A stretch of 64,000 nt of DNA from Acinetobacter sp. NIPH 2100 (GCF_000369805.1 NZ_KB850224.1:2102262-2166261); one strand, 5' to 3'. Shown: positions 47,086 to 57,619, counted from the stretch's first letter. Numbers and translations: made by a program. Notes: generated by a model from the letters alone, not told the origin.

Positions 47086-47943
47086 ATGAATAGCTATGAA
47101 TCTTTTTGGATTAGTTGCAAAGATGACTATCAACTTGCAGCTCAATTTTATCCTGCACAAGATCATACTAAACCTTATCCAGTCTTGATTTGTCCAGCGA
47201 CAGGAATTACCAAAAATTTCTATCATGCTTTTGCAAATTGGTTGAATCAGCAAGGGTATCCTGTTTTAAGCTTTGATTTCCGAGGCATTGGGGAGTCTTT
47301 ACATGGTCCACTGAAAGACTCCACTGCAAGCATCAATGACTGGGGAATCTATGACATCCCAGCAGCAATCGAAACCCTATTAAACAAAACACAAGCTGAA
47401 AAAGTGATTATTGTTGGTCACAGTGCAGGCGGACAGCTACTTGGTATCACCTCAAATTACCATAAAGTTGCAAAGGTATTAGCAATTGCAGGTTCAACTG
47501 GACATGTTAAGGGCCTGAAAGGTAAAACTAAAATCCTTGCGCCCGTTATGTTTAATGTTATTTTCCCTGTTTCAAGCTTTTTAAAAGGCTATGGTGCAAC
47601 TCAATTTATTGGGATGGGAGAAAATCTCCCTAAAAATGTTGCAAAACAATGGGCCGAGTTTTGTAGTAAACCTGGCTATGTCATGAATGCGATTGGTAAA
47701 AGTATCTTCGAAGATTATCATCAAGAGATTCAGTGCCCGATTACTTCTTTTTGGGCAACGGATGATGAGATTGCCACGCAAGCCAATGTTAAAGATCTAC
47801 TGCGCTTATATCCCAACGCACCAACCAAATTAATTGAACTCAATCCGCAGCAACATGGCTATAAACAAATTGGACACATGTCGATGTTCAAGAAATCACA
47901 TCAGAAACTATGGCCCTTAATGGAGCGTGAACTTAACATTTAA
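47086..47943 (+). CDS. alpha/beta hydrolase family protein
   Basis: Starting at 47086 (MNSYESFWISCKDD), the 285-residue protein has the oxyanion-hole strand VLICPATGITKNFY, the strand LSFDFRGIGES and the nucleophile elbow GHSAGG. The acid and His would be in TSFWATDDEIATQANV and KQIGHMSMF. It resembles YheT/serine aminopeptidase-type hydrolases that act on acyl esters; the substrate is unknown. Confidence 0.87.
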   Translation: MNSYESFWISCKDDYQLAAQFYPAQDHTKPYPVLICPATGITKNFYHAFANWLNQQGYPVLSFDFRGIGESLHGPLKDSTASINDWGIYDIPAAIETLLNKTQAEKVIIVGHSAGGQLLGITSNYHKVAKVLAIAGSTGHVKGLKGKTKILAPVMFNVIFPVSSFLKGYGATQFIGMGENLPKNVAKQWAEFCSKPGYVMNAIGKSIFEDYHQEIQCPITSFWATDDEIATQANVKDLLRLYPNAPTKLIELNPQQHGYKQIGHMSMFKKSHQKLWPLMERELNI

Positions 47944-47973
47944 AACCATTTCCACACGACAATTTTGCACTTT

Positions 47974-48013
47974 ACGCATCTAAACCTGTAATCCTGTTTA
48001 GATGCGTCTTTTT
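47974..48013 (+). terminator. hydrolase terminator
   Basis: A perfect 12-bp stem ACGCATCTAAAC/GTTTAGATGCGT with 10-nt loop is followed by CTTTTT. Confidence 0.88.
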
Positions 48014-48339
48014 ATAGATTTTGTCTTCGAATCTCCTATCCTATAAAAAATCTTATCTCGATTTCCTCTTACTCCACCTCTACTCCCAATTCATCTCTAA
48101 ATTAAACTCGCTCCAAAGTTGTTAAAAGCTGCAAATTTTAAAATTTCATCGAAAAAATGTGATAAAGAATGTATTTATTCAACTTTTTTAAATTTTTTTA
48201 TGTGCTATATTTTAACCAATTGATTAATTCAAATATTTGTATTAGCTATTTTTTTAAGCGTTATTTATTTTATAAATATATTGATTTCGTATATTTATGA
48301 CATTTTAGACAGAAAATATTATAAAAATGTCACGTCAAA

Positions 48340-48563
48340 AATCGTATTTTTTTTCTACAATACGATTATTCTACAAATCAGCAGCAATGCAAGGCTGTAG
48401 GACAACCTTGAGGGAAAGACGACTGGATAGTACATCATTAATAGCTGATTTATGTGAATTTTATGATGACTTATTCATTGAGAATAAAGATAATTTCACC
48501 GTTATCTTTGAACAGATTTGTTAAAAAATGGAATGCTAAAAAAATCAGGAAATCGATTTTTTT
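48340..48563 (+). ncRNA. candidate structured RNA (unverified)
   Basis: Three perfect hairpins occur within 225 bp: AATCGTATT/AATACGATT (48340-48367), AAAGATAA/TTATCTTT (48486-48509) and AAAAAAATC/GATTTTTTT (48538-48563), the last resembling an intrinsic terminator. CAAGG/CCTTG at about 48389-48410 adds a fourth weak stem. The pattern would suit a small RNA read rightward. No promoter match was confirmed and no known family is recognised. Confidence 0.3.
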
Positions 48564-48641
48564 AACAGGCAAGTTATAGACATTTCATGGAATCTAGGAG
48601 CGACTAGGAGTGGCTCCTTGTGCAAGTATAGGAAATAAGTG

Positions 48642-49106
48642 ATGCCAAAAAAATATGCGCGTTTTTTACCTACAGCCGATTCATTTAACCTGGAAGACTT
48701 TCCTTTTTACTGGATTTCTCAAGTAAATGCTCAGTACGTTCAAAACATCGATAACGTGCTCAAAAAATATGGCTTAGACAATTCTCGCCGCCGTATTCTC
48801 ATTGCATTGCATGTCAAACCTCATGCAAGTGTGTCTGAGCTTTCAGACATGGTCATTTCCAAGATGTCGACCACAACCAAGATCGTTTATCGCCTCAAAG
48901 ATGAAGGCTATATCGATACTTACTCTTGTAAGGAAGATGGGCGTATTACTCGCGTCTACCTAACAGACAAAGGCCAAGAAATGATTACTAAAATCAATGA
49001 TCTCACTTCAGTTATCCTGGAGCAATCATTTGATGGCTTAACACCATTGCAAATTGAAAAAACCATGGAAATTCTACGCCATATGTTTAAAAATCTTGCA
49101 CGCTAA
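48642..49106 (+). CDS. MarR-family transcriptional regulator
   Basis: This 154-residue winged-helix regulator has the core NSRRRILIALHVKPHASVSELSDMVISKMSTTTKIVYRLKDEGYIDTYSCKEDGRITRVYLTDKG, including the wing (residues about 50-115). AGGA lies 8-9 nt before the ATG at 48642. A short AGGAGC/GCTCCT palindrome just upstream could be an autoregulatory site. Its targets are unknown. Confidence 0.92.
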   Translation: MPKKYARFLPTADSFNLEDFPFYWISQVNAQYVQNIDNVLKKYGLDNSRRRILIALHVKPHASVSELSDMVISKMSTTTKIVYRLKDEGYIDTYSCKEDGRITRVYLTDKGQEMITKINDLTSVILEQSFDGLTPLQIEKTMEILRHMFKNLAR

Positions 49107-49121
49107 GCAACGAATTCAACA

Positions 49122-49151
49122 TAAAAAGGCTTCCCATAGGAAGCCTTTTTT
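49122..49151. terminator. bidirectional terminator
   Basis: AAAAGGCTTCC/GGAAGCCTTTT with a CATA loop lies between the convergent marR and SRAP genes. Confidence 0.9.
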
Positions 49152-49176
49152 GATCTCATTGATGCAAATGTCCAGT

Positions 49177-49839
49177 TCAATCAAACATATTCAGTTGCGG
49201 GGTTATTTTCGCAATTTTTGCTTTAGGAATATGGGAACACTCAAATTCCTCAACAGGAAAACCCTGCATAAACTCATAAAGCTGATGTGGCTGTTTTAAA
49301 CTTAGCCATTCATCTAAACGCTCATGCGGAATAACCACCACTGATCGCTTTACATCTCCTGGCTCATGAAAATCTTTCATCATCGGATGGTCTATGGCAT
49401 CCATGGTCAGCATGGTGGCCGAGCGAATGATTTGATCATTCAACTTTCTGATCTCATATAAAGCCGCGATAAAGAAAGCCTTTCCATCTTTACGGCGAAC
49501 ACCCCATCTTTGAGGCTTATGATCAATGTATTTACTTTCATAGAACTCATAAACAGGAATGACACCAAATTTGCACTTTGAAGCCGCCTCCAAGAAACTA
49601 GGTTTCTGAAAAATGGTTTCATGTCGGGCATTGTAAGTATGCTTGGAAATATTGGTATCTTCTGACCACTTGGGTACCAAACCAAACAATACTTCCCGCC
49701 ACTCCAGCCCTTGCTCCGATTTAAATAGCAACGGCGTTGTATAACTTGGGTAAACTTCTTCCCCATATTCAAATGGAATCGGAGGCAAACCAAGCTGTTG
49801 AGCTTGCTCGACTGTCAATGGTTTATAGTTGGCACACAT
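49177..49839 (-). CDS. SOS-response-associated peptidase (HMCES/YedK-type abasic-site protein)
   Basis: Starting at 49839 (MCANYKP), processing of Met exposes Cys2, the residue that cross-links to abasic sites in ssDNA. The catalytic Glu lies in GVIPVYEFYES, in the place of the usual GFYEW, and the His in MMKDFHEPGDVKRSVVVIP. The 220-residue length fits. The frame extending to 49869 would bury Cys2 and is rejected. Confidence 0.9.
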   Translation of the reverse strand: MCANYKPLTVEQAQQLGLPPIPFEYGEEVYPSYTTPLLFKSEQGLEWREVLFGLVPKWSEDTNISKHTYNARHETIFQKPSFLEAASKCKFGVIPVYEFYESKYIDHKPQRWGVRRKDGKAFFIAALYEIRKLNDQIIRSATMLTMDAIDHPMMKDFHEPGDVKRSVVVIPHERLDEWLSLKQPHQLYEFMQGFPVEEFECSHIPKAKIAKITPQLNMFD

Positions 49840-49873
49840 AGTTCGTTGAGTATTTATCCTTAAAAACAAAGTT

Positions 49874-49905
49874 AAAAAAAGGAGGTATCAACCCTCCTCT
49901 TTTTA
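49874..49905. terminator. terminator after the 2OG oxygenase gene
   Basis: The AGGAGG/CCTCCT stem with 7-nt loop is flanked by A- and T-runs between two minus-strand genes and ends the oxygenase unit. Confidence 0.78.
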
Positions 49906-49915
49906 ATTGCAAAAA

Positions 49916-50536
49916 TTAGCCAAATAATTTTTTCATTTTTGCACTTAAACCATGGATAAAACGGTGCTTGGCATTGGCTTTATCACTGGTTAAAAAGTTA
50001 ATTTGAATCGACTGGCGTTGCCCTTCATAGGGTACATAACCATGCCAACCATTATCAGTCACTTTAAACGCAACCAAAGTACCTGGGCCCGCATCAATCT
50101 CTTCAACATAGTCATCCATGTTCTTTTCATCATTCAAGATGCGTAGACGACCTGTAGGCGCTTCCCAAGACTCGTTTAAGTAAATCAGGATGGTCAAAAG
50201 TTTGGTTTTTGAGTCAGAATGAATACGACCATCTTTTTGACGTGAATAACCACGCAAGGTGATCATCATCGGATGCTCCATCACATCCACATCAAATTTT
50301 TCAGTTAAAATCTGACGAAATTCTTTGGTATCTAATGACTTTAGAAAACGATCAAAATTAGGCTTAATTTCAACATCTTCAATATTGTAACTGCCACCCT
50401 GTTCAATCTTTGGGAAATCCTGAATAACAGCTTTGACTTCACTGTCTACAATTGAATTTTCCACAACAAAGTAAGGATATGGCGAAGTCGAAACTTGCGC
50501 TTGTTTTAAAGCATCTAATTTTAAAATTTGTGACAT
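49916..50536 (-). CDS. 2-oxoglutarate/Fe(II)-dependent oxygenase superfamily protein
   Basis: Facial-triad residues are visible: His106-x-Asp108 (RIHSDSKTK) and His165 (NGWHGYVPY), with Arg174 (EGQRQSIQINF) as the 2OG ligand. The 206-residue double-stranded beta-helix protein lacks membrane or signal segments. Such enzymes hydroxylate proteins or small molecules; the substrate is unknown. Confidence 0.87.
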   Translation of the reverse strand: MSQILKLDALKQAQVSTSPYPYFVVENSIVDSEVKAVIQDFPKIEQGGSYNIEDVEIKPNFDRFLKSLDTKEFRQILTEKFDVDVMEHPMMITLRGYSRQKDGRIHSDSKTKLLTILIYLNESWEAPTGRLRILNDEKNMDDYVEEIDAGPGTLVAFKVTDNGWHGYVPYEGQRQSIQINFLTSDKANAKHRFIHGLSAKMKKLFG

Positions 50537-50619
50537 CGTTATGATTCGGCTAAATGATCAAACTACGAGAATTATAGCAAAAATTTCATCAATAGGATGT
50601 TTTATCCTGTTTCGAAGAC

Positions 50620-51111
50620 CTAATTGTCTATACGGCTAATTGCTTTAAGTGCGACACAAAAACGCCAATACATCATCACCTGCATTAAAATTGAAATGAA
50701 AAACATAACCCAATGTTTATACGGCGCAATCAACGCTGGAATTTGTGTGGGCTCAATAAATCTTGCAGTAACAACAAAAGCGATGATGATAAAAACCATA
50801 ATGAGTATATAGGCTAAAAGAAATCGCACGCCTATAGGCAAACATATGCAAATTAAACGATTAAGAAATTGTTTCCCTTGATTCCCACCATTCGCATTGA
50901 AACAAAAATTGACACCTATAATGAGTATTATGATACTTATCAGTGCATCGATCAGGTTTGGAACAATATCAACAATAGGGCTCAAACGCATAGCAAACAT
51001 AATGATGAACATAAATACGCTACTGATTAAGTAATAGTTTTTATAATTCTGTTCACTTAAACGGCCATTTCTTAAATCTTCAATTAATTTTTTTGTGTTC
51101 CAAAAATACAT
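50620..51111 (-). CDS. four-helix membrane protein, unknown
   Basis: The N-terminal amphipathic stretch FWNTKKLIEDLRNGRLSEQNYKNYYL precedes four membrane helices; the C-terminus YWRFCVALKAISRIDN is basic. No family was recognised. It lies between the malate synthase terminator and the oxygenase gene. Confidence 0.65.
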   Translation of the reverse strand: MYFWNTKKLIEDLRNGRLSEQNYKNYYLISSVFMFIIMFAMRLSPIVDIVPNLIDALISIIILIIGVNFCFNANGGNQGKQFLNRLICICLPIGVRFLLAYILIMVFIIIAFVVTARFIEPTQIPALIAPYKHWVMFFISILMQVMMYWRFCVALKAISRIDN

Positions 51112-51125
51112 TTTTCCCTCTACTT

Positions 51126-51162
51126 ATAAAAAAAGAGGTACCTATCGAATAGGTACCTCTTA
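51126..51162 (-). terminator. malate synthase terminator
   Basis: On the minus strand a perfect stem AAGAGGTACCTAT/ATAGGTACCTCTT with 3-nt loop is followed by a T-run, 19 bp after the glcB stop. Confidence 0.92.
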
Positions 51163-51180
51163 TCAGTCTAGCAAGTAAAC

Positions 51181-53343
51181 TTAATCACCTGTATAACCTT
51201 TTAATTTTAGACGAGCAGCATGCAACAATGGCTCTGTATAACCAGATGGCTGTTCTGCACCCTTGAAGATCAAGTCAGAAGCAGCTTGGAACGCAATACC
51301 ATCAAAGTTTGGCGCCATTGGTGTATAAAGTGCATCATTCGCATTTTGCTGATCAACAATCACAGCCATACGTTTAAGCACTTCTTCAACTTGTGCATGC
51401 GTTACGATACCGTGACGTAACCAGTTTGCAACGTGTTGAGATGAAATACGTAAAGTAGCACGGTCTTCCATCAAACCAACGTTGTTGATGTCTGGTACTT
51501 TAGAACAACCAACACCAAGGTCAACCCAACGAACCACATAACCCAAGATCCCTTGACAGTTATTTTCAAGTTCGTTGTTTAACTCTTCCGCAGTCCAATT
51601 GGTTTCTGGTGCAAACGGTGGTGTTAACAAGTCATCTAATGACAACATGTTTTCAGCAGCCAATTCATCTTGACGTGCTTTTACATTGATCTGATGATAA
51701 TGCAATGCATGAAGTACCGCACCTGTAGGAGATGGAACCCAAGCACAAGATGCACCCGCATTTGGATGTGCAGTCTTAGTCGCCAACATATCTTTCATGC
51801 TGTCTGGTTTTGGCCACATGCCTTTACCAATTTGCGCCTTACCTTGTAAACCACATGCTAAACCAATTGCAACGTTACGGTTTTCGTATGCTGCAATCCA
51901 CTTTTGCGTTTTTACTGCTTCTTTACGTACAACTGGTGCTGCTTCCATAGAAGTATGGATTTCATCACCTGTACGGTCCATGAAGCCAGTGTTAATGAAG
52001 ATGGTACGGTCTTTCGCCGCAGCAATACAGTTCTTCAAGTTTACAGAAGTACGGCGTTCTTCATCCATGATACCGATTTTGAGTGATTTTGCAGGCAAGC
52101 CAATCGCTTGTTCAGCACGCTCAAATAATTCAACCGCAAATGCAACTTCTTCTGGACCATGCATTTTTGGTTTAACGATATACATTGAACCTTTACGAGA
52201 GTTTTGATTTTCGTTTTGACCACGAATATCAGCAACGGTAAGTAATGGTGTTACCAAAGCATCCATGATGCCTTCGAACACTTCTTGACCATCCACAAGG
52301 ATGGCAGGGTTTGTCATCAAGTGACCGACGTTACGAAGTAACATCAATGAACGACCATGTAATTTTGTCGTGCCACCAATGAGGTTTTGAACCGTACGGT
52401 CTTTGTTCAGGGTACGAGTAATTGTCTTGCCATTTTTCTCGATTGACTCTTGTAAGTCGCCCTTCATTAAGCCTAACCAGTTACGGTAGCCTTCAACTTT
52501 CTCTTCTGCATCAACCGCAGCAACTGAATCTTCCAGATCCTGAATAGTTGTTACCGCAGCTTCAAGTGTTAAATCTTTCACACCAGCAGCATCGGTCTTA
52601 CCCACTGGGCTATTTGCATCAATTTCAATAATGACATGCAAGCCATTATTTAGTAAAACAATTTCAGTTGGGCTTGCAGCTTCACCATTAAAACCAACAA
52701 ACTGCGATTCATGTGCCAAAGCTGTGGTAGAGCCATTTTTTAAGGTCACCACTAAACCATTGTTTGCAATTGCATATTGGGTTGCATCTGCATGCGAACC
52801 TTGAGCCAATGGGAAAGTTTGGTTTAAGAAATCTTTTGCGAAAGCAATAACTTTATCGCCACGGACTGGGTTATACCCTTTGCCTTTTTCCGCACCGCCT
52901 TCTTCAGAAATAACATCTGTACCATAAAGCGCATCGTATAAAGAGCCCCAACGTGCATTTGCAGCATTTAGGCTATAACGTGCATTACGTACAGGTACAA
53001 CCAATTGTGGGCCTGCCAATAAAGCGATTTCTTCATCCACATTTTCAGTGGTTACTTGGAAGTCAGCAACTTCTGGAACCAAGTAGCCAATTTCAGTTAA
53101 GAATGCTTTATAAGCATTTAATTCAAATTTGTTATTGCGATGCCATTCATCAATCTTTGCTTGAAGATCATCACGCTTAGCCAATAATGCTTTGTTCTTT
53201 GGGCTAAGGTCTACAACGACTTGCTCGAAGTTTTTCCAGTAAGTTTCACTATCTAAACCAGTGCCTGGTAAAGCTTCATTTTCGATGAAATCGTAAAGTT
53301 CTTTAGCAATCGCTAGCTTGCCTTTTTGAATACGTGCAGTCAT
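51181..53343 (-). CDS. glcB: malate synthase G
   Basis: It condenses glyoxylate with acetyl-CoA in the glyoxylate bypass. The 720-residue single-chain G isoform has an inserted alpha/beta domain (about 130-300) and conserved segments [30 protein letters not shown] and [18 protein letters not shown]. The catalytic Asp lies toward the C-terminal plug domain. The isocitrate lyase gene is not in this window. Confidence 0.97.
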   Translation of the reverse strand: MTARIQKGKLAIAKELYDFIENEALPGTGLDSETYWKNFEQVVVDLSPKNKALLAKRDDLQAKIDEWHRNNKFELNAYKAFLTEIGYLVPEVADFQVTTENVDEEIALLAGPQLVVPVRNARYSLNAANARWGSLYDALYGTDVISEEGGAEKGKGYNPVRGDKVIAFAKDFLNQTFPLAQGSHADATQYAIANNGLVVTLKNGSTTALAHESQFVGFNGEAASPTEIVLLNNGLHVIIEIDANSPVGKTDAAGVKDLTLEAAVTTIQDLEDSVAAVDAEEKVEGYRNWLGLMKGDLQESIEKNGKTITRTLNKDRTVQNLIGGTTKLHGRSLMLLRNVGHLMTNPAILVDGQEVFEGIMDALVTPLLTVADIRGQNENQNSRKGSMYIVKPKMHGPEEVAFAVELFERAEQAIGLPAKSLKIGIMDEERRTSVNLKNCIAAAKDRTIFINTGFMDRTGDEIHTSMEAAPVVRKEAVKTQKWIAAYENRNVAIGLACGLQGKAQIGKGMWPKPDSMKDMLATKTAHPNAGASCAWVPSPTGAVLHALHYHQINVKARQDELAAENMLSLDDLLTPPFAPETNWTAEELNNELENNCQGILGYVVRWVDLGVGCSKVPDINNVGLMEDRATLRISSQHVANWLRHGIVTHAQVEEVLKRMAVIVDQQNANDALYTPMAPNFDGIAFQAASDLIFKGAEQPSGYTEPLLHAARLKLKGYTGD

Positions 53344-53601
53344 TGTCTTTCCTGATGGTGCTAACTTTTTATAACAAGAATTCTAGTATACTGATTTATA
53401 CTAGCCTGAATAGTAATATCACATTCCTAAATAGTAAGCATTTTCCCCATTGGAAGTATTGACAAACATAGTTTTTTATACTTATCAAATTATCAGATAA
53501 TGAGTGCTGTACTTTTAGTTATGCGACATACTCCCTTTTTCAAACTCATCTAGTTATAGCAAAAAACCACCAAGAATAAAGCTTTATCCATGTAAGTTTA
53601 T

Positions 53602-53631
53602 AAAAAAAGGCATTCCGAAGAATGCCTTTTT
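53602..53631. terminator. zapE terminator
   Basis: AAAAAGGCATTC/GAATGCCTTTTT with a CGAA loop, directly before the zapE stop on the minus strand. Confidence 0.9.
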
Positions 53632-53634
53632 GAT

Positions 53635-54780
53635 TTATGAAGTCTGTGCGACCTGAATTTGTCGATGCTCCGAATGTAAATAATCATCCGATTGCATTTC
53701 TAATAAACGTGAACGCGTCCGTTCAATCTCAAATGCCAATTTCTCACCTTCATAAAGATCAATGATCGAATCTTCTGAGGTTAAAATCAGTTTGACACCA
53801 CGATCATAGAATTCATCGACCAAGTAAATGAATCGACGGGTGCCTTCAGACAAGAAGTCGGTCAAATGCGGAACATTGCTGACCAATACCGTATTGTAAA
53901 TATTGGCAATTTCAATAAAGTCAGCCGGGCTACGTGGCTTGAAGCACAACTCGGAAAACTCACACCACAATACATCTTCAGTATGCCCCAACGTTTCAAC
54001 CACACGATTATTAATCATGATTGGTGAATTTGACTGTGTCTGGGTTTGTGTCAAAGCTTTAAAACGACCAGCTAACCACGCTTGAGCATCATCGGTTAAT
54101 GGATATTTGAACAATTGTGCTTGCTTCAATACACGCAAACGATAATCCACACCAGCGTCTACATTTAAAACACTACAGTTCTTCTTGACCAGCTCGATCG
54201 TCGGAATAAAACGATCACGATGAATTCCATTTTTGTATAGACCATCTGGCGCAATGTTTGACGTTGCAATCAATGTTATTCCACGCTCAAACAGCTTTTG
54301 GAACAGATCACTTAGGATCATCGCATCAGTTACATTCGATACGAAAAATTCGTCAAAACAAATGACAACGGCATTCTTATAAATTTGATCAGCGACCAAA
54401 TCTAGAGGATTGCGTTGACCAGAAAGTTTATTCAACTCTTTATGTACATGTTGCATAAAATGATGGAAATGCATACGTGTTTTACGGCGGAATGGTACAG
54501 ATTCATAGAACTGATCCATTAACCACGTTTTTCCACGACCTACACCACCCCACATATAAACGCCTTTCGGATAGGTCTGACGACGGAAACGTCGAAACGC
54601 TTTCTTAGACGCTTTATAGCGAGTGAGTAACTCTTTCCATACTCGATCCAACTCTTGCACTGCTTGTGCTTGAGCCTCATCTGGCATGAATTGTCCTGAC
54701 TCAAGTGCTTGAGCATAACGCTCAGCAGGTGATGTTGGGATATATGCAGTGCTATGTGAGTCTGGTTTAGAATTTGACAT
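53635..54780 (-). CDS. zapE: cell division protein ZapE (AFG1-like ATPase)
   Basis: This single-domain AAA+-like ATPase is linked to Z-ring stability. Walker A is GGVGRGKT (about residue 79) and Walker B is VICFDEFFVSNVTDAMIL. The SNIAPDGLYKNGIHRDRFIPTI segment and C-terminal DEFYDRGVKLILTSE are family-typical. Length 381 is usual. Confidence 0.95.
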   Translation of the reverse strand: MSNSKPDSHSTAYIPTSPAERYAQALESGQFMPDEAQAQAVQELDRVWKELLTRYKASKKAFRRFRRQTYPKGVYMWGGVGRGKTWLMDQFYESVPFRRKTRMHFHHFMQHVHKELNKLSGQRNPLDLVADQIYKNAVVICFDEFFVSNVTDAMILSDLFQKLFERGITLIATSNIAPDGLYKNGIHRDRFIPTIELVKKNCSVLNVDAGVDYRLRVLKQAQLFKYPLTDDAQAWLAGRFKALTQTQTQSNSPIMINNRVVETLGHTEDVLWCEFSELCFKPRSPADFIEIANIYNTVLVSNVPHLTDFLSEGTRRFIYLVDEFYDRGVKLILTSEDSIIDLYEGEKLAFEIERTRSRLLEMQSDDYLHSEHRQIQVAQTS

Positions 54781-54898
54781 AAGGTGTTATTGCAATTTTA
54801 ATTGGTGAAAATTATATCGAACATTCCGTTCAATGACATTAGATTTTAGGCTTAATTATCATAGAGTTTAAACATCATAATGTACCATTTTTAATCAT

Positions 54899-55918
54899 TT
54901 AATGATTTCGATGATATTGCCGAGGACTCAATCCAAACCATCTTTTAAAGGCATGATTAAATGCAGCAGGCTCAGAATAACCTAACATTTCGGCAACCTG
55001 TTCGATGGAATATGAGCTATTTTCAATAAACTTTATTGCCTTCTGTTTGATTAATCTTTCGCGGATTTCTTTATAGCTGGTCTGCATTTGCTGCAATTGA
55101 TGCCGCAAAGTACGTTCCGGAATATCCAGGGCACAAGCCGTTTCTGCCATACTTGGAATGACCCCATTTTGCATTTCAAGATAATCCTCGACATATTCAA
55201 CAACAGTCAATTTGAGACTGGCCGTTTTTTCTAAAAGTTGAATATCCTGTAGGCATTTTTCTTCATAAATGCGATACGTCAAAATGTCGGCAGACGGAAT
55301 TTTAGTGTTTAAAATTTGTGTATTTTCTAAAATAAAAGCGGCTTGCGCGCACCCAAATTTGACATCATGTCCATAATAATCTTGATAAGCAGCAAGCAAT
55401 GTTAAGTCTTTTGGTCGATGAAATGGCAGTTCAATCTGAATGTGAGGGACATCAAGCCCCATCATTTTAAAGATATCTTGTAAAAACTTATAGGTACCTG
55501 AGATTTCACATTGCGCTCTCAATTGGCCTAAATGCATACTTAAATCAATCGGTCGATATAGCAAATGGATCAAGTCATCTTCAATCCTTAACTGTAAAGA
55601 ACCAAAGAGATGAGTGAGTTGCTGAAACTGAACCCCATTTAATAGAGCTTTATGCAAAGTATCACTGGTGACCAGTAACATCAGGAAGGGTCCATATCCT
55701 GCTAATGCATAATGCTGTCCGATAAATAGACCTTGTTCAGGCGAAATATCCTGACTAATATGCTGCAAAATATCCCATTCAATCTCATCTGGAATAATTG
55801 AGCTTGGATCTAAAGCATCGGCTTGTATTCCCATATTTGCTAAACGTGCATCCACGTCGATCCCGACATGACGCATGCCTTGAATCAAATACATCAATCC
55901 GAGGATAGATCTCTTCAT
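54899..55918 (-). CDS. AraC-family transcriptional regulator
   Basis: An N-terminal arabinose-binding-like domain (Arabinose_bd, about 15-205) precedes a C-terminal double helix-turn-helix (VEYVEDYLEMQN...ACALDIPERTLRHQLQQM...SSYSIEQVAEMLGYSEPAAFNHAFKRWFGLSPRQYHRN). I start at ATG 55918. It is divergent from the monooxygenase gene and probably regulates it, as in other AraC-BVMO pairs. Confidence 0.92.
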   Translation of the reverse strand: MKRSILGLMYLIQGMRHVGIDVDARLANMGIQADALDPSSIIPDEIEWDILQHISQDISPEQGLFIGQHYALAGYGPFLMLLVTSDTLHKALLNGVQFQQLTHLFGSLQLRIEDDLIHLLYRPIDLSMHLGQLRAQCEISGTYKFLQDIFKMMGLDVPHIQIELPFHRPKDLTLLAAYQDYYGHDVKFGCAQAAFILENTQILNTKIPSADILTYRIYEEKCLQDIQLLEKTASLKLTVVEYVEDYLEMQNGVIPSMAETACALDIPERTLRHQLQQMQTSYKEIRERLIKQKAIKFIENSSYSIEQVAEMLGYSEPAAFNHAFKRWFGLSPRQYHRNH

Positions 55919-56073
55919 AGTTCCGAATGCAGTTCTCAAAACTTTAATGTTTTACTATAAAACGTTGTGCAAATGAATTGCCGAAATGATCAAGTTTTGC
56001 GTCTATACAATCATATTTAATCTCGCCAAAATCGTTAAACTTGCACAAAATTTAGCTGTGTAGGACGTAGACT

Positions 56074-57588
56074 ATGCGTGATGTAACCAAAAAAGCGATT
56101 CAAAAAACAAAAGTTGCAATTATTGGTGCAGGCTTTGGTGGCTTAGCAATGGCTATTCGACTATTACAAAGTCAAATCAATGATTTTGTAATTTTAGAAA
56201 AAACCAACGATGTTGGTGGTACATGGCGAGAAAACCAATATCCTGGCGCAGCGTGTGACGTTCAATCACATATGTATTCCCTTTCATTTGCCCCCAAAAC
56301 CGACTGGTCGAAACGCTATGCAGAAGCAGATGAAATCTTTAATTATATTCAAGACATTACTGAACAATACAAACTTAAAGATTATTGCAAATTCAACCAT
56401 GAAGTCACCAATGCCGAATTTGACGAAAACCGCAACCTTTGGACGGTAGAATTTAAAGATCATGCAACACTTGAAGCTCAATTTGTGATCTTTGCATCAG
56501 GCCCATTGCATGTGCCACAAATTCCACATATCAAAGGCATTGAGAAATTTAAAGGTAAAGTGTTCCATTCTTCTCAATGGGATCACAATTACGATCTAAA
56601 CGGCAAAGCAGTCGTTTCAATCGGTACTGGTGGTAGCGCGATTCAATATATTCCTGAAATTGCAGCAGAAGTAAAACAGCTTTATGTGTTCCAGCGCACC
56701 GCTGCTTGGGTCATTCCACGAGATGAGCGTAAATATTCTCAGCTCAGTAAAAGCTTATTTAAAGCATCGAATATTTATCGCCAAATTCACCGTACCCGCC
56801 TCTATTGGACCAATGAGTCACGTGTTGTACCCATCGTGCAACCACAGATTATGAAATATGGTCAAAAACTTGCTGAAGCGTTTATCCGCTATCAAGTGAA
56901 AGACAAAGAGCTTGCGAAAAAATTGACACCAGATTTTGTCATGGGCTGTAAACGCATCCTTATTTCAAATAAGTATTTCCCAACCTTCAACCGTAAAAAT
57001 GTTGAATTGGTGACGGAAGGCATTCAAGAAATTACAGCCAATGGCATTATCACTAAAGATGGCAAAGAACGCCAAATTGATTGCTTAATTTATGGGACAG
57101 GCTTTATTACAGACCCACGCATTTACTTAAAGCATTTCAATTGTGTTGGTCGTAACGGAATTGAACTTAAACAAGCGTGGAAAGATGGTGCAGAAAGCTA
57201 TTATGGTGTAAGCACCAAGAACTTCCCGAATTTGTTCCAGTTACTTGGACCAAATACGATTCTTGGCCATAACTCTGTGATTTTCATGATCGAGTCTCAG
57301 GTCAACTATATTCTACAATTGATCCAAACCGTTGATAAAACAGGCAGCCAAGCGGTTGAGATCAAGCATCAAATACAAGACCAGTTCAATCAACGTGTAC
57401 AAGAGCAACTGAAAGGTACCGTATGGCAAGCTGGCGGTTGTAGCAGTTGGTATCAGGCAGCGGATGGTAAGAATTTCTCGTTATGGCCAACCTATACATG
57501 GCGATATTGGCTTGAAACACGCAAAGTAAATGTAGCTGATTATAATTTTATCCATACAGCGACGAATGTAAAAAACAATGCCGCTTAA
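56074..57588 (+). CDS. flavin-containing (Baeyer-Villiger type) monooxygenase
   Basis: Two Rossmann motifs bind FAD (GAGFGGLAMAIR) and NADPH (GTGGSAIQY). Between them is the BVMO fingerprint FKGKVFHSSQWDH (FxGxxxHxxxW). GGTWRENQYPGAACDVQSHMYS is typical of BVMOs that oxidise ketones. The 504-residue size fits type I; the substrate ketone is unknown. AGGAC precedes the ATG. It is a single gene with its own terminator. Confidence 0.9.
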   Translation: MRDVTKKAIQKTKVAIIGAGFGGLAMAIRLLQSQINDFVILEKTNDVGGTWRENQYPGAACDVQSHMYSLSFAPKTDWSKRYAEADEIFNYIQDITEQYKLKDYCKFNHEVTNAEFDENRNLWTVEFKDHATLEAQFVIFASGPLHVPQIPHIKGIEKFKGKVFHSSQWDHNYDLNGKAVVSIGTGGSAIQYIPEIAAEVKQLYVFQRTAAWVIPRDERKYSQLSKSLFKASNIYRQIHRTRLYWTNESRVVPIVQPQIMKYGQKLAEAFIRYQVKDKELAKKLTPDFVMGCKRILISNKYFPTFNRKNVELVTEGIQEITANGIITKDGKERQIDCLIYGTGFITDPRIYLKHFNCVGRNGIELKQAWKDGAESYYGVSTKNFPNLFQLLGPNTILGHNSVIFMIESQVNYILQLIQTVDKTGSQAVEIKHQIQDQFNQRVQEQLKGTVWQAGGCSSWYQAADGKNFSLWPTYTWRYWLETRKVNVADYNFIHTATNVKNNAA

Positions 57589-57619
57589 GATGAAATAACC
57601 TCATCCTTTCAAACATAAG

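Larger units (their letters stand above)
47944..48641. other. 698-bp hairpin-rich AT-rich intergenic region
   Basis: After a strong terminator the sequence is T-rich and without a credible gene to about 48300. From 48340 to 48565 there are three perfect inverted repeats (see the separate entry). The 65-codon frame at 48327 lacks a ribosome site and crosses two of these hairpins, so it is not called. AGGAGC/GCTCCT at 48596-48617 may be an operator of the marR gene. Confidence 0.5.

Noticed and set aside
48327-48524. 65-codon plus-strand ORF in the pre-marR gap
   Set aside because: It has no ribosome site, no recognisable domain, and covers two inverted repeats.
51797-52207. 136-codon plus-strand ORF inside malate synthase G
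   Set aside because: It is antisense to highly conserved glcB sequence.
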